A DNA stretch of 64,000 nucleotides from Streptomyces radicis (lineage in GTDB: Bacteria; Actinomycetota; Actinomycetes; Streptomycetales; Streptomycetaceae), in assembly GCF_003626575.1 (NCBI RefSeq), contig NZ_RBDY01000003.1, positions 372,001-436,000 of the forward strand. Reading direction: 5' to 3'. The translations under genes and the position numbers were made by a program. Position 1 is the stretch's first letter. Every line of letters begins with the position of its first letter. The notes beneath the pieces were generated by a model that was given only the letters and a program-made list of their open reading frames with translations, was not told the DNA's origin and made no database searches. Positions 9,225 to 19,628 of the stretch are shown here, piece by piece.

Positions 9225-9974
9225 TCAGGCCCAGCGGCCCGTGCGGCCCATGAGCAGCGCCGCCGCGGCGGTTCCCGCGGTCGAGGTGCGCAGCACGGTG
9301 GGACCGAGCCGGTAGGGCGTGGCGCCCGCCGCGGTGAACGCCGCCAGCTCGTCGGGGGTCACGCCGCCCTCGGGGCCCACGATCAGCACCAGCTCCCCGG
9401 CGTCCGGCAGCGGAGCGGTGGCCAGCGGCGCCTCGGCGCCCTCGTGCAGGACCGCAGCGAACGCCGCCTCCTTCGCCAGCCACTCGGCGACCTCACGCGT
9501 GGTCCTGGCCGCCGACACCCGGGGGAAACGCGTCCTGCGCGCCTGCTTGCCCGCCTCGCGCGCCGTCGCGCGCCACTTGGCGAGGGACCTGGCGCCGCGC
9601 TCGCCCCGCCACTGGGTGACGCAACGGGCCGCCGACCAGGGGGTGATCGCGTCCACGCCGGTCTCGGTCATGGTCTCCACGGCCAGCTCGCCGCGGTCCC
9701 CCTTGGGCAGTGCCTGGACGACCGTGATCGACGGCCGCGGCGGCGGCTCGTGCCAGACCTCGCCGACCTCGACGGTCAGCCGGTCCTTGCCCTCGACGGC
9801 CGCGACCGTGCCCGAGGCCCCCGTGCCCTCGCCGTCCGTGAGGACCACGGCCTCGCCGACCCTCAGGCGCCGCACGGAGACCGCGTGGCGTCCCTCGGGC
9901 CCTTCGAGCAGCAGCGCGGCGCCGCGCCCGACCGCCGTCAGCGAGTCGTGCACAAAGACGGGAGCGGTGGTCAT
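9225..9974 (-). CDS. rsmE: 16S rRNA (uracil1498-N3)-methyltransferase RsmE
   Basis: This 249-residue protein is a SPOUT-fold methyltransferase that uses S-adenosylmethionine to methylate U1498 of 16S rRNA. The knot signatures LIVGPEGGVTPDEL and RLGPTVLRTSTA lie in the C-terminal third, and the N-terminal PUA-like domain starts with HAVSVRRLRVGE. It lies 11 nt downstream of dnaJ and is probably the last gene of the hrcA-dnaJ-rsmE operon. It ends 29 bp from the convergent GAP1-like gene. Confidence 0.93.
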   Translation of the reverse strand: MTTAPVFVHDSLTAVGRGAALLLEGPEGRHAVSVRRLRVGEAVVLTDGEGTGASGTVAAVEGKDRLTVEVGEVWHEPPPRPSITVVQALPKGDRGELAVETMTETGVDAITPWSAARCVTQWRGERGARSLAKWRATAREAGKQARRTRFPRVSAARTTREVAEWLAKEAAFAAVLHEGAEAPLATAPLPDAGELVLIVGPEGGVTPDELAAFTAAGATPYRLGPTVLRTSTAGTAAAALLMGRTGRWA

Positions 9975-9985
9975 GTGGCCGCCGC

Positions 9986-11119
9986 CTAGCGTCCGTTGAA
10001 GGCGTCCTTCAGCCGGGAGAACAGCCCCTGCTGCCCCGGCTGGAACTGCCCGAGCGGACGCTCCTCGCCCCTCAGCTTCGCCAGCCGGCGCAGCAGCTCC
10101 TCCTGCTCGGGGTCGAGCTTGCCCGGGGTCTGCACCTCGACATGGACGACGAGGTCACCCCGGCCGTTGCTCCGCAGGTGGGAGACGCCGCGGCCGTGCA
10201 GCGGTATCGACTGACCCGACTGCGTGCCGGGCCTGATGTCGACCTCTTCCATGCCGTCGAGCGTCTCGAGCGGCACCTTGGTGCCGAGCGCGGCGGCCGT
10301 CATCGGGATCGTGACCGTGCAGTGCAGGTCGTCGCCGCGCCGCTGGAAGACGGGGTGCGGCTTCTCGCGGATCTCGACGTACAGGTCGCCCGCGGGGCCG
10401 CCGCCTGGGCCGACCTCGCCCTCGCCCGCGAGCTGGATCCGCGTGCCGTTGTCCACGCCCGCGGGGATCTTCACCGTCAGCGTGCGGCGCGTGCGGACCC
10501 GGCCGTCGCCCGCGCACTCGGGGCACGGGGTCGGCACCACGGTGCCGAAGCCCTGGCACTGCGGGCACGGCCGCGACGTCATGACCTGGCCGAGGAACGA
10601 GCGCGTGACCTGCGAGACCTCGCCGCGCCCCCGGCACATGTCGCACGTCTGCGCGGAGGTGCCGGGAGCGGCGCCCTCGCCGTTGCACGTCGTGCAGACG
10701 GTGGCCGTGTCGACCTGGATCTCCTTGGTGGTGCCGAACGCCGCCTCGTTCAGGTCGATCTCCAGGCGGATCATGGCGTCCTGGCCGCGCCGCGTGCGCG
10801 ACTTCGGGCCGCGCTGCGACGCGGTGCCGAAGAAGGCGTCCATGATGTCCGAGAAGTTCCCGGGGAAACCGCCCGCGCCGAAGCCCGCGCCCGCCGAGGC
10901 GCCGCCCATCGGGTCGCCGCCCAGGTCGTACATCTGCTTCTTCTGCGGGTCGGAGAGCACCTCGTACGCGGTGTTGATCTCCTTGAACCGCTCCTGCGTC
11001 TTCGGGTCCGGATTCACGTCCGGGTGGAGCTCCCGCGCGAGCCTGCGAAAGGCCTTCTTGATCTCGTCCTGCGAGGCATCGCGCTGCACGCCCAGGACCG
11101 CGTAGTAGTCCGCCGCCAC
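9986..11119 (-). CDS. dnaJ: Chaperone DnaJ (second, HrcA-linked copy)
   Basis: This 377-residue type I Hsp40 has a J domain with the HPD motif (residues 32-34), a glycine-rich region, a zinc-finger region with four CxxCxGxG repeats (from CTTCNGEG to CPECAGDG, about residues 144-213), and C-terminal substrate-binding domains. It stimulates DnaK ATPase activity in the cytoplasm. It starts at a GTG that directly abuts the hrcA stop, so it is translationally coupled to hrcA and shares its CIRCE-controlled promoter. Streptomyces usually has another dnaJ with dnaK-grpE elsewhere. Confidence 0.95.
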   Translation of the reverse strand: MAADYYAVLGVQRDASQDEIKKAFRRLARELHPDVNPDPKTQERFKEINTAYEVLSDPQKKQMYDLGGDPMGGASAGAGFGAGGFPGNFSDIMDAFFGTASQRGPKSRTRRGQDAMIRLEIDLNEAAFGTTKEIQVDTATVCTTCNGEGAAPGTSAQTCDMCRGRGEVSQVTRSFLGQVMTSRPCPQCQGFGTVVPTPCPECAGDGRVRTRRTLTVKIPAGVDNGTRIQLAGEGEVGPGGGPAGDLYVEIREKPHPVFQRRGDDLHCTVTIPMTAAALGTKVPLETLDGMEEVDIRPGTQSGQSIPLHGRGVSHLRSNGRGDLVVHVEVQTPGKLDPEQEELLRRLAKLRGEERPLGQFQPGQQGLFSRLKDAFNGR

Positions 11120-12136
11120 TTAGTTCTCCGCGAGGATCTGTCCGACGTACCGTGCCACTGCGCGCACCGCTCCCATCGTTCCGGGGTAGTCCATGCGGGT
11201 CGGTCCGACCACGCCGAGCTTAGCGACCGCCTCGTCCCCTGAACCGTAACCGACCGAGACGACCGAGGTGGACGTGAGCCCCTCATGGGCGTTCTCGTGG
11301 CCGATGCGCACGGTCACCCCCGAGTCCTTGGCCTCCCCCAGGAGCTTCAGGAGCACGACCTGCTCCTCGAGCGCCTCGAGCACCGGACGGATGGTGAGGG
11401 GGAAGTCGGTCGCGAAGCGGGTCAGATTGGCGGTGCCGCCGATCATGAGCCGCTCCTCCGTCTCCTCCACCAGAGTCTCCAGCAAGGAGGACAGCACCGT
11501 CGAGACCGTCCCCCGGTCCTCGGCGTCGAACGAGTCGGGCAGGTCCGCCACGAGCGGCGGCACGTCGGTGAAGCGCTCCCCGACGATCCGGCTGTTCAGC
11601 CGGGCGCGGAGATCGGCCAGCGACGTCTCGCCGAACGGTGCGGGGCAGTCCACCACGCGCTGCTCGACGCGGCCCGTGTCCGTGATCAGCACCAGCATGA
11701 GGCGGGCAGGGGCCAGGGCGAGCAGCTCCACATGGCGCACCGTGGAACGGCTCAGCGAGGGGTACTGCACGACGGCGACCTGCCGGGTGAGCTGGGCGAG
11801 GAGGCGGACCGTGCGGCCCACCACGTCGTCCAGGTCGACGGCGCTCTCCAGGAAGCTCTGGATGGCGCGACGCTCGGGCGTCGACAGGGGCTTGACGTCG
11901 GCGAGCTTGTCGACGAACAGCCGATAGCCCTTGTCCGTGGGCACGCGCCCCGCGCTCGTGTGGGGCTGGGCGATGTACCCCTCCTCCTCGAGCGCGGCCA
12001 TGTCGTTGCGCACGGTCGCGGGGGACACCTGGAGGTTGTGCCGCTCGGTCAACGCCTTGGAGCCGACCGGCTCCTCCGTGCCGACGTAGTCCTGGACGAT
12101 GGCGCGCAACACCTCGAGCCTGCGTTCACTGAGCAT
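11120..12136 (-). CDS. hrcA: Heat-inducible transcription repressor HrcA
   Basis: This 338-residue repressor has an N-terminal winged helix-turn-helix ([17 protein letters not shown], then [19 protein letters not shown]) and the HrcA dimerisation and GAF-like domains. It binds CIRCE operators and represses heat-shock genes until titrated by stress. The ATG at 12136 is preceded by GGAGG at a 10-nt spacing and gives the normal family length; an upstream in-frame ATG would add unrelated residues. CIRCE lies 45 bp upstream, so hrcA and dnaJ are autoregulated. Confidence 0.95.
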   Translation of the reverse strand: MLSERRLEVLRAIVQDYVGTEEPVGSKALTERHNLQVSPATVRNDMAALEEEGYIAQPHTSAGRVPTDKGYRLFVDKLADVKPLSTPERRAIQSFLESAVDLDDVVGRTVRLLAQLTRQVAVVQYPSLSRSTVRHVELLALAPARLMLVLITDTGRVEQRVVDCPAPFGETSLADLRARLNSRIVGERFTDVPPLVADLPDSFDAEDRGTVSTVLSSLLETLVEETEERLMIGGTANLTRFATDFPLTIRPVLEALEEQVVLLKLLGEAKDSGVTVRIGHENAHEGLTSTSVVSVGYGSGDEAVAKLGVVGPTRMDYPGTMGAVRAVARYVGQILAEN

Positions 12137-12180
12137 GTCGCGCACACCTCCCGTCCGGCGGTCACCTGCTGGCTGCCGTC

Positions 12181-12207
12181 CTGGCACTCCGCTGGGCTGA
12201 GTGCCAA
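12181..12207 (-). promoter_or_regulatory. CIRCE element (HrcA operator)
   Basis: A 9-9-9 inverted repeat reads CTGGCACTC, nine spacer bases, GAGTGCCAA, against the consensus TTAGCACTC-N9-GAGTGCTAA. It lies 45 bp upstream of hrcA. A TACACT hexamer just upstream on the minus strand could be a -10 box, which would put the operator over the transcription start. Confidence 0.9.
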
Positions 12208-12299
12208 GCCCTGTCCCAGTGTACGGCCGGGTAGCACGGCCAGGGAACGAGCAGCCGGGAGAGATCGGGAAGAACTGGGGGGCACGTTACGGTCGTGGC

Positions 12300-13052
12300 A
12301 TGGACACGCGGGACGCAAGGGACATGGGGGACCCGACGGGCTGGGACGAGCCGGCCCCTGGGGTGCTGCGCCGTCGGCTGCCCGGGTGGGACGAGACGGT
12401 CGGGGCGGTCGTGGGCGACGACGGGGTGCTGCTCGTGGACGCGGGCCCGTCGCGTTCGGCCGCCGCGGCGCTGGCCGACGGGCTGCGGAGGAGGCTCGGG
12501 GCGCCGGTGACGCGCCTGGTCCTCACGCACGCGCACTTCGACCACGCGCTCGGCGCGGGCGCGTTCCCTCGGGCCGAACGGTACGCGGCGGCCGGACTCG
12601 CCGCGTCGCTGGCGCGGGGGGCGCGCGCGGCGCTGGCCGCCGACGCGGCGCGCCACGGGGCGGACCTGGCGGCGGCGGAGGCGGACGCGCGCGCCGTTCC
12701 CGCGCGGTGGCGCGAGGTACGCCGGGGGCTGACGGTGTCGCTCGGCGGCGCGCGGAGCGTGGTGCTGGCATCCCTCGGCGCCGCGCACTCCCCCGGCGAC
12801 CTGGCGGTGCTGGTGCCGGGAACGCCCCCCGTGGTGTTCTGCGGCGACCTCGTCGAGGAGTCGGGCGAGCCCCAGGCGGGCGATGACGCCTCGCCGGAAC
12901 GCTGGCCCGCCGCCCTCGACCGGCTGCTGGCCATCGGCGGCCCCGCCGCGCGGTATGTGCCGGGCCATGGCGCGGTGGTGGACGCCGCGTTCGTCCACGC
13001 CCAACGGGCCGCGCTGGCCCAGCGCTTCGGGATCGGCGCCCCGCGCCCGTGA
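12300..13052 (+). CDS. Metallo-beta-lactamase-fold hydrolase
   Basis: This 250-residue protein has the MBL metal motif THAHFDHALG at about residues 78-87, later ligands in AAHSPGDL and CGDLVEE, and the final histidine in YVPGHG. It is probably a cytoplasmic zinc hydrolase; the substrate is unknown. The ATG at 12300 was chosen because the longer frame would run back into the hrcA promoter. It is divergent from hrcA and lies 12 nt upstream of the DUF3097 gene, so it probably heads an operon with DUF3097 and hemW. Confidence 0.85.
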   Translation: MDTRDARDMGDPTGWDEPAPGVLRRRLPGWDETVGAVVGDDGVLLVDAGPSRSAAAALADGLRRRLGAPVTRLVLTHAHFDHALGAGAFPRAERYAAAGLAASLARGARAALAADAARHGADLAAAEADARAVPARWREVRRGLTVSLGGARSVVLASLGAAHSPGDLAVLVPGTPPVVFCGDLVEESGEPQAGDDASPERWPAALDRLLAIGGPAARYVPGHGAVVDAAFVHAQRAALAQRFGIGAPRP

Positions 13053-13064
13053 TCTGATGGACCC

Positions 13065-13907
13065 ATGCGCAGCAGACAGTACGGACCGGGGCTCGGCGGC
13101 CCCGACCTCACGCCGCCCTGGAAGCGATCGGCGCCCGCCCCCGAGGTACCGGCCGAGCCCGACCTCGTGGTCGAGGAGGTCACCACCGGGTTCTGCGGCG
13201 CGGTGATCGCGTGCGACAAGGCGACCGTGACACTGGAGGACCGTTTCGGCGCCCATCGTGTCTTCCCGCTCGAGCCGCGCGGCTTCCTGCTCGAGGGCAG
13301 GCCCGTCACGCTGGTCCGCCCCCGGGCGACGCCGCACGCCGGGCGGGGGCGCCCCGCGAGAACGGCCTCCGGGTCGATCGCCGTGCCGGGCGCCCGCGCG
13401 CGGGTGGCGCGCGCCGGGCGCATCTATGTGGAGGGGCGCCACGACGCCGAGCTGGTCGAGAAGGTGTGGGGCGACGACCTGCGCGTGGACGGCGTGGTCG
13501 TGGAGTACCTGGAGGGCATCGACGATCTCCCGGCCGTCGTCGCGGAGTTCGGGCCCTCGGCCGACGCCAGGCTGGGGGTGCTGGTGGACCACCTGGTGCC
13601 GGGATCGAAGGAGTCCCGGATCGCCGCGGCGATCGACGACCCGCATGTGCTGGTCGTGGGCCACCCGTTCATCGACATCTGGGCGGCGGTCAAGCCGTCG
13701 GCGGTCGGGATCGACGCGTGGCCCGACGTGCCGCGCGGCCAGGACTGGAAGACGGGCGTGTGCCGGGCGCTCGGCTGGCCTGGGCCCACGGGCGCGGCCT
13801 GGCAGCGGATCCTGGCGCGGGTGCGCGACTACCGCGACCTCGACCCGGGGCTGCTCGGCCCCGTCGAGCACCTCATCGACCATGTGACGGTCGGCACCTC
13901 CGCCTGA
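13065..13907 (+). CDS. DUF3097 family protein
   Basis: This 280-residue protein matches the actinobacterial DUF3097 family by its motifs IYVEGRHDAELVEKVWGDDL and LGVLVDHLVPGSKES, which suggest a Toprim-like acidic centre. Its function is unknown to me. The N-terminal 40 residues are proline-rich and probably disordered. It lies between the MBL gene and hemW, 38 bp before the latter, and the conserved order suggests a housekeeping role. Confidence 0.85.
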   Translation: MRSRQYGPGLGGPDLTPPWKRSAPAPEVPAEPDLVVEEVTTGFCGAVIACDKATVTLEDRFGAHRVFPLEPRGFLLEGRPVTLVRPRATPHAGRGRPARTASGSIAVPGARARVARAGRIYVEGRHDAELVEKVWGDDLRVDGVVVEYLEGIDDLPAVVAEFGPSADARLGVLVDHLVPGSKESRIAAAIDDPHVLVVGHPFIDIWAAVKPSAVGIDAWPDVPRGQDWKTGVCRALGWPGPTGAAWQRILARVRDYRDLDPGLLGPVEHLIDHVTVGTSA

Positions 13908-13945
13908 GCCCGGCGGTCGCGGGCGGGTGGCGGACAATGGGGGCC

Positions 13946-15169
13946 ATGCCCTCCGCCCTCCCCGAAGGCGAGCCCGTCCCCGACGACGGCGCGCTCCCCG
14001 CGTCGGCCCTGTCGGGCGCCGCCGACCGGCCGCTCGCGTTCTACCTGCATGTGCCGTACTGCGCGTCCCGCTGCGGGTACTGCGACTTCAACACCTACAC
14101 GGCGAGCGAGCTGCGCGGCTCGGGCGGCGTCCTGGCCTCCCGCGAGCGGTACGCCGAGACGCTCGAGCTCGAGATCCGGCTGGCGCGCAAGGTGCTCGGC
14201 GACGACCCGCGCCGGGCGAGCACGGTGTTCGTCGGCGGCGGAACGCCCACGCTGCTGCCGCCCGAGGCGCTGGCGCGGATGCTCGACGCGGTGCGGAGCG
14301 AGTTCGGTCTCGCGCCAGGGGCCGAGGTGACCACGGAGGCGAACCCCGACTCCGTCGACCCCGCGTCCCTCGCGGCGCTGCGCGCGGCGGGCTTCAACCG
14401 GATCTCGTTCGGCATGCAGAGCGCGCGCCCCCATGTGCTCGCGCTGCTGGAACGCACCCACACGCCGGGGCGCCCTGAGGCGTGCGTGGCGGAGGCGCGC
14501 GCCGCCGGGTTCGACCATGTGAACCTCGACCTGATCTACGGAACGCCGGGCGAGACCGACGACGACTGGCGCGCCTCGCTCGACGCGGCGATCGGCGCCG
14601 GACCCGACCATGTCTCGGCGTACTCGCTGATCGTCGAGGAGGGGACGCGGCTGGCCGCCCGGGTGCGGCGGGGCGAGGTCCCGATGACGGACGAGGACGA
14701 GCACGCGGACCGTTACCTGATCGCGGACGAGCGACTGTCGGCGGCGGGCTTCGCGTGGTACGAGGTCTCCAACTGGGCGACGTCCCCCGCCGCCCGCTGC
14801 CACCACAACGAGCTGTACTGGACGGGCGCCGACTGGTGGGGCGCGGGCCCCGGCGCGCACAGCCACGTGGGCGGCACCCGCTGGTGGAATGCCAAGCACC
14901 CCGGCGCCTACGCGGCGGCGCTCGCGGCGGGCCGCTCCCCCGGCGCGGGCCGTGAGGTCCTCACGCCCGAGGACCGCAGGGTGGAGCGGATCCTCCTCGA
15001 GCTCCGCCTCTCCGAGGGATGCCCGCTGTCACTGCTCCGCCCCTCGGGGCTCGCGGCGGCCGAGCGGGCGGAACGCGAAGGGCTGCTCCGCCTGACCGCG
15101 ACCCACGCGCGGCTGACTCGGCGAGGCCGCCTCCTGGCGGACGCGCTGGTCCGCGAGCTGGTGGACTAG
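13946..15169 (+). CDS. hemW: Radical SAM protein HemW (haem chaperone)
   Basis: This 407-residue protein has the radical SAM cluster motif CASRCGYC (CxxxCxxC) near residues 38-45, the GGTP motif and the C-terminal HemW domain (CHHNELYWTGADWWGAGPGAHS). HemW is related to HemN, but its three-cysteine motif and domain order fit the haem chaperone group. The ATG at 13946 is used; an in-frame ATG three codons earlier is equally possible. It is the last gene of the MBL-DUF3097-hemW unit and is convergent with the acyl-CoA ligase gene across a repeat-filled spacer. Confidence 0.9.
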   Translation: MPSALPEGEPVPDDGALPASALSGAADRPLAFYLHVPYCASRCGYCDFNTYTASELRGSGGVLASRERYAETLELEIRLARKVLGDDPRRASTVFVGGGTPTLLPPEALARMLDAVRSEFGLAPGAEVTTEANPDSVDPASLAALRAAGFNRISFGMQSARPHVLALLERTHTPGRPEACVAEARAAGFDHVNLDLIYGTPGETDDDWRASLDAAIGAGPDHVSAYSLIVEEGTRLAARVRRGEVPMTDEDEHADRYLIADERLSAAGFAWYEVSNWATSPAARCHHNELYWTGADWWGAGPGAHSHVGGTRWWNAKHPGAYAAALAAGRSPGAGREVLTPEDRRVERILLELRLSEGCPLSLLRPSGLAAAERAEREGLLRLTATHARLTRRGRLLADALVRELVD

Positions 15170-15189
15170 TCCCCTCCGGGGAGGTACCC

Positions 15190-15604
15190 GCGCGCCGCAT
15201 GCGGGTACGGCGCCAGCACCGTTGCGCGGCCCCCCGGCCGCAAGCCCGCTACGCATCGGCATCAGCGCCATCGACCGACCGCCACGGGCCGGGCTGAGCC
15301 CAGGTGAACGGGTGCCAGCGCCGTTGCCACCCCGCACGAGGCCCCGGGCAAAGCCCGGCACGTACCGGGGTCAGCGACGTTGACCCAACCGCCGCACGGC
15401 AAGGCCCGGGCAAAGCCCGGAGCGCACCGGCACCAACGGCGTTGACCCACCGCCGCGCGGCACCAACGGTCCGGGCGGAGCCCGGAACAGCACGCGCATC
15501 GGCACCACCGCCACCGCGCGACAGGCCCCGGGCGGAGCCCGGCACGCGCCGACGCGGACGTGGGATCGTGCGACGCGGTGGGTGGGCGCGCGGGTAAGGC
15601 CCGG
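15190..15604 (+). repeat. Degenerate tandem repeat with internal hairpins between hemW and the acyl-CoA ligase gene
   Basis: The 441-bp spacer between two convergent genes is almost filled by about six or seven degenerate units of roughly 57-65 bp. Each ends in a palindrome of the form CCGGGC-N3-GCCCGG; the clearest are at 15344-15358, 15406-15420, 15471-15485 and 15528-15542, with weaker ones at 15291-15301 and 15596-15604. The part between hairpins carries a recurring CGGCACCAACGGCGTTGACC-like core. Loops alternate between AAA and GGA. The hairpins could act as a bidirectional terminator array. No coding frame here is credible. Confidence 0.75.
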
Positions 15605-15610
15605 CAAGGG

Positions 15611-17491
15611 CTACTGTTCCACGAACATCCGCTCGATCAGGGGCTCGAACTCCCGCTCCACCACGGGCCGCTTCAGCTTCAGGCTCGGCGTCAGGTCGCC
15701 GTGTTCGACGTCGAGCTCCCTCGGCAGCAGCTCGAACTTCTTGATCGTCTGCCACCGCTGCAACCCCGCGTTGAGCGTGTCGACATAGCCGTCGATCAGC
15801 CGCCGCGTCCGCTCATGGGCCACGATCTCCGCGTAACTCCCGGTCAGACCCTCCTCCTTGGCCCACCCCAGGATCGCCGCCTCGTCGAGCGCGATCAGCG
15901 CCGCGCAGTACTTGCGGCCCGCGCCGATCACCACCATCGTCGAGGCGTAGGGACACACCACCTTGAAGCGGCCCTCGATCTCCGTGGGCGCGACGTACTT
16001 CCCGCCCGACGTCTTGAAGAGGTCCTTCTTGCGGTCGGTGATCCGCAGATACCCGTCGTCGGACAGCTCCCCGATGTCCCCCGTGTGGAACCAGCCGTCC
16101 GGCTCGAGCACCTTCTCCGTCTGCTCGGGCAGCCCGTGGTAGCCCTGCATGATGCCGGGCCCGCGCAGCAGGATCTCGCCGTCCTCGGCTATCCGCACCT
16201 CGTTGCCGGGGAACGCCTTGCCGACCGTCCCGGTGCGCAGCGCGCTGCTGGGGTTGATGAAGCTGGCCGCGGCCGACTCGGTCAGCCCGTAGCCCTCCAG
16301 GATCGGTATCCCCGCGCCCGCGAAGAAGAAGCCGATGTCCGGGGTGAGCGCGGCGGAGCCGGAGACGCACGCCCGCATGTTCCCGCCGAACGCCGCCCGC
16401 AGCTTCTTGTAGACCAGCCGGTCGGCGACCGCGTGCTTCGCCGCGAGCCCGGCGGGCACGGACGCCTTGCCGGTGCGGCGGAAGCTCTCCTGGGAGGCGC
16501 GGGCGTGGGCGCGGGCGATGTCGGCGGACCAGTTGAATATTCTGAGCCTCGCCGCCCCGCCCGCCCTGGCCTTGGCCGCGACGCCGTTGTAGACGCGTTC
16601 GAAGATGCGCGGCACCCCGCACATGTAGGTGGGCTTGACCACGGGAAGGTTCTCGATGATCTTGTCGACCCGGCCGTCCACCGCCATCACATGGCCGACC
16701 TTGATGTGCCCGGCGAGCAGCACCTTGCCGAAGACGTGCGCGAGCGGCAGCCACAGGTACTGGATGTCGTCCTCGTGCACGACGTTGACCGCCTCGATGG
16801 CCAGGGCCATGTAGGACCATGTGTCCTGGCTCAGCCGCACGCCCTTGGGGCGGCCCGTGGTGCCCGACGTGTAGATCAACGTCGCCAGCTGGTCGCCGCG
16901 CAGCGCGGCTGTCGTGTCGGTGACGCAGTCGGGCTTGGCCTCCAGGTACGCGGCGCCCCGCTCGGCCAGCTCGGCCAGCGAGAGCACCCACCCCTCGGGG
17001 TCGTCCGCCGCGGGCTCGACCCCGGACGGGTCGATCACCACGACATGGTCAAGACCCGGGAGGTTGCCGCGCGCCTCGCGGACCTTGGCGAGCTGCGTGG
17101 CGTCCTCGGCTATCAGCACGCGGCTGCCGGAGTCGGCCAGGATGAAGACGGTCTCCTCGGCGTTGGTCTGGGGGTAGACCGTGGTGGTCGCGGCGCCCGC
17201 GCACATGATGCCGAGGTCGGTCAGGATCCAGTCGACGCGCGTCGTCGACGCTATGGCGACGCGCTCCTCGGGGCGGATGCCGAGGTCCATCAGCCCGGCG
17301 GCGATGGCGTACACGCGTTGCGCCGCCTGCGCCCACGTGTAGCTGTGCCACGCGTCGGGGCCCCCTTCCGTGGCGACCGGGTAGCGGAACGCCTCGAGGT
17401 CGGGGGTCTCCGCCACGCGCTCCAGGAGCAGATGCGCCACGGAGGGCGGGCGGTCGCTGATCGAGGTGGTGGACGACTGTGTCTCGGTCAC
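15611..17491 (-). CDS. Long-chain acyl-CoA synthetase (AMP-binding)
   Basis: This 626-residue protein is a FadD-type adenylate-forming ligase that activates fatty acids to acyl-CoA. The P-loop motif YTSGTTGRPKG (about residue 195), the LEGYGLTESAA motif and the hinge ITDRKKDLFKTSGGKY are all present. The GTG at 17491 was chosen because GGAGGA lies 7 nt upstream; an ATG seven codons earlier would put that site inside the coding sequence. It is transcribed towards the hairpin repeat array, which may terminate it. Confidence 0.9.
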   Translation of the reverse strand: MTETQSSTTSISDRPPSVAHLLLERVAETPDLEAFRYPVATEGGPDAWHSYTWAQAAQRVYAIAAGLMDLGIRPEERVAIASTTRVDWILTDLGIMCAGAATTTVYPQTNAEETVFILADSGSRVLIAEDATQLAKVREARGNLPGLDHVVVIDPSGVEPAADDPEGWVLSLAELAERGAAYLEAKPDCVTDTTAALRGDQLATLIYTSGTTGRPKGVRLSQDTWSYMALAIEAVNVVHEDDIQYLWLPLAHVFGKVLLAGHIKVGHVMAVDGRVDKIIENLPVVKPTYMCGVPRIFERVYNGVAAKARAGGAARLRIFNWSADIARAHARASQESFRRTGKASVPAGLAAKHAVADRLVYKKLRAAFGGNMRACVSGSAALTPDIGFFFAGAGIPILEGYGLTESAAASFINPSSALRTGTVGKAFPGNEVRIAEDGEILLRGPGIMQGYHGLPEQTEKVLEPDGWFHTGDIGELSDDGYLRITDRKKDLFKTSGGKYVAPTEIEGRFKVVCPYASTMVVIGAGRKYCAALIALDEAAILGWAKEEGLTGSYAEIVAHERTRRLIDGYVDTLNAGLQRWQTIKKFELLPRELDVEHGDLTPSLKLKRPVVEREFEPLIERMFVEQ

Positions 17492-17596
17492 GACTTCCTC
17501 CGGGTGCCGCACTGCACGGACGTAACTGCCGGGTAACCCATGGGTGGCGATCAGACTAAGCGCCCGGGCCCCGGCGCGTAAGAGGCTTCCCGCCCG

Positions 17597-19456
17597 TCAT
17601 TTCCTGCTCTTCGCCTCGCCGCCGTCCGAGTCGGAGGAGAGCGCGGCGATGAACGCCTCCTGAGGCACCTCGACGCGGCCGACCATCTTCATGCGCTTCT
17701 TCCCCTCCTTCTGCTTCTCCAGCAGCTTCCGCTTCCGCGAGATGTCGCCGCCGTAACACTTGGAGAGCACGTCCTTGCGGATGGCGCGCACGGTCTCCCT
17801 GGCGATCACCCGGGAGCCGATGGCGGCCTGGATCGGCACCTCGAACTGCTGCCGCGGGATGAGCTCGCGCAGCTTCGCGGCCATCTTGACGCCGTACGCG
17901 TACGCCTTGTCCTTGTGCACGATCGCGGAGAACGCGTCCACCTTGTCGCCGTGCAGCAGGATGTCGACCTTGACCAGGGCCGCGGCCTGCTCGCCCGTGG
18001 GCTCGTAGTCGAGGGAGGCGTAGCCGCGGGTCTTGGACTTCAGGGCGTCGAAGAAGTCGAAGACGATCTCGGCGAGCGGCAGGGTGTAACGCAGCTCGAC
18101 GCGCTCCTCGGAGAGGTAGTCCATGCCCTTCATGACGCCGCGCCTGGTCTGGCACAGCTCCATGATCGCGCCGATGTACTCGCTCGGGGCGATCAACGTC
18201 GCGCGCACGACCGGCTCGCGCACGTCCGCCACCTTGCCCACGGGGAACTCGCTGGGGTTGGTGACCGTGTGCTCGACGCCGTCCTCCATGGTCACGCCGT
18301 AGACGACGTTGGGCGCGGTGGCGATCAGGTCGAGGCCGAACTCCCGCTCGAGGCGCTCCCTGATGACCTCGAGGTGCAGCAGGCCGAGGAAGCCCACGCG
18401 GAAGCCGAAGCCGAGGGCGGCGGAGGTCTCCGGCTCGTACACCAGCGCCGCGTCGTTGAGCTGGAGCTTCTCCAGGGCGTCGCGCAGCGCGGGGTAGTCG
18501 GAGCCGTCGATGGGATAGATCCCCGAGAACACCATCGGCTTGGGGTCCTTGTAGCCGCCGAGCGCCTCGGTGGCGCCGCCGCGCTGGAAGGTGACGGTGT
18601 CGCCGACCTTGGACTGGCGGACGTCCTTCACGCCGGTGATCAGATAGCCGACCTCGCCCACGGAGAGGCCGTCGGCGGGCGTCATCTCGGGGGAGTTGAC
18701 GCCGATCTCGAGCAGCTCGTGGGTGGCGCCCGTGGACATCATCGCGATGCGGTCGCGGTGGCCGAGGCGGCCGTCGACGACCTTCACATAGGTGACCACG
18801 CCGCGGTAGGCGTCGTAGACCGAGTCGAAGATCATCGCGCGGGCCGGGGCATCGGCGACGCCGACCGGGGCGGGGACCTGGCGGACGACCTCGTCGAGCA
18901 GCGCCTCGACGCCCTCGCCCGTCTTGGCGGAGACGCGCAGCACGTCGCCGGGGTCGCAGCCGATGAGGTGCGCGAGCTCGGCCGCGAACTTGTCGGGCTG
19001 GGCCGCGGGCAGGTCGATCTTGTTGAGCACGGGGATGATCGTGAGGTCGTTCTCCATCGCCAGGTAGAGGTTGGCGAGGGTCTGGGCCTCGATGCCCTGG
19101 GCGGCGTCCACCAGCAGGACGCAGCCCTCGCACGCGGCGAGGGAGCGGGAGACCTCGTAGGTGAAGTCGACGTGCCCCGGGGTGTCGATCATGTTCAGCA
19201 CATGGGCGGTGTCCCCCGCGGCCCAGGGCATCCTGACCGCCTGGGACTTGATCGTGATGCCCCGCTCGCGCTCGATGTCCATCCGGTCGAGATACTGGGC
19301 ACGCATCTGGCGCTGTTCGACGACGCCGGTGAGCTGGAGCATCCGGTCGGCAAGGGTCGACTTGCCGTGGTCGATGTGCGCGATGATGCAGAAGTTGCGG
19401 ATGAGAGCCGGGTCGGTACGGCTCGGCTCCGGCGCGTTCGAGGAGATCGCGGGCAC
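17597..19456 (-). CDS. lepA: Elongation factor 4 (LepA)
   Basis: This 619-residue GTPase is the ribosome back-translocase or EF4 family. G-domain motifs [14 protein letters not shown] and NKID are intact, followed by EF-G-like domains and the LepA-specific C-terminal domain ([22 protein letters not shown]). The GTG at 19456 was chosen because the protein then begins VPAISSN, like Streptomyces LepA proteins, and an AGGA lies about 8 nt before it. An upstream in-frame ATG would add a non-homologous His-rich segment. It is divergent from rpsT. Confidence 0.93.
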   Translation of the reverse strand: MPAISSNAPEPSRTDPALIRNFCIIAHIDHGKSTLADRMLQLTGVVEQRQMRAQYLDRMDIERERGITIKSQAVRMPWAAGDTAHVLNMIDTPGHVDFTYEVSRSLAACEGCVLLVDAAQGIEAQTLANLYLAMENDLTIIPVLNKIDLPAAQPDKFAAELAHLIGCDPGDVLRVSAKTGEGVEALLDEVVRQVPAPVGVADAPARAMIFDSVYDAYRGVVTYVKVVDGRLGHRDRIAMMSTGATHELLEIGVNSPEMTPADGLSVGEVGYLITGVKDVRQSKVGDTVTFQRGGATEALGGYKDPKPMVFSGIYPIDGSDYPALRDALEKLQLNDAALVYEPETSAALGFGFRVGFLGLLHLEVIRERLEREFGLDLIATAPNVVYGVTMEDGVEHTVTNPSEFPVGKVADVREPVVRATLIAPSEYIGAIMELCQTRRGVMKGMDYLSEERVELRYTLPLAEIVFDFFDALKSKTRGYASLDYEPTGEQAAALVKVDILLHGDKVDAFSAIVHKDKAYAYGVKMAAKLRELIPRQQFEVPIQAAIGSRVIARETVRAIRKDVLSKCYGGDISRKRKLLEKQKEGKKRMKMVGRVEVPQEAFIAALSSDSDGGEAKSRK

Positions 19457-19533
19457 GCGGGATCCTGTCGGGTCATGGCTGTGGGTCGTGTGGTCGCTGT
19501 CCATCGTCCCATGCGGACGGGGGTCGCCCCGGA

Positions 19534-19564
19534 TTGGGAGCGCGGGGGCGGCCGCTGGTACGCT
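19534..19564 (+). promoter_or_regulatory. Candidate rpsT promoter
   Basis: A TTGGGA hexamer and a TACGCT hexamer separated by 19 bp lie 65 bp upstream of rpsT in the 172-bp lepA-rpsT divergent gap. They fit a vegetative sigma promoter only loosely. Confidence 0.3.
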
Positions 19565-19628
19565 GGCCCACTGTGTCCGATGAGGGCACACTCTTTTTCT
19601 CCCCATCTCCACCGAGAAGGCTCACTTC

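Noticed and set aside
15190..15604. The repeat array as a CRISPR
   Set aside because: Units are degenerate, the conserved part is a short palindrome within a drifting unit, spacers are not unique and no cas genes are near.
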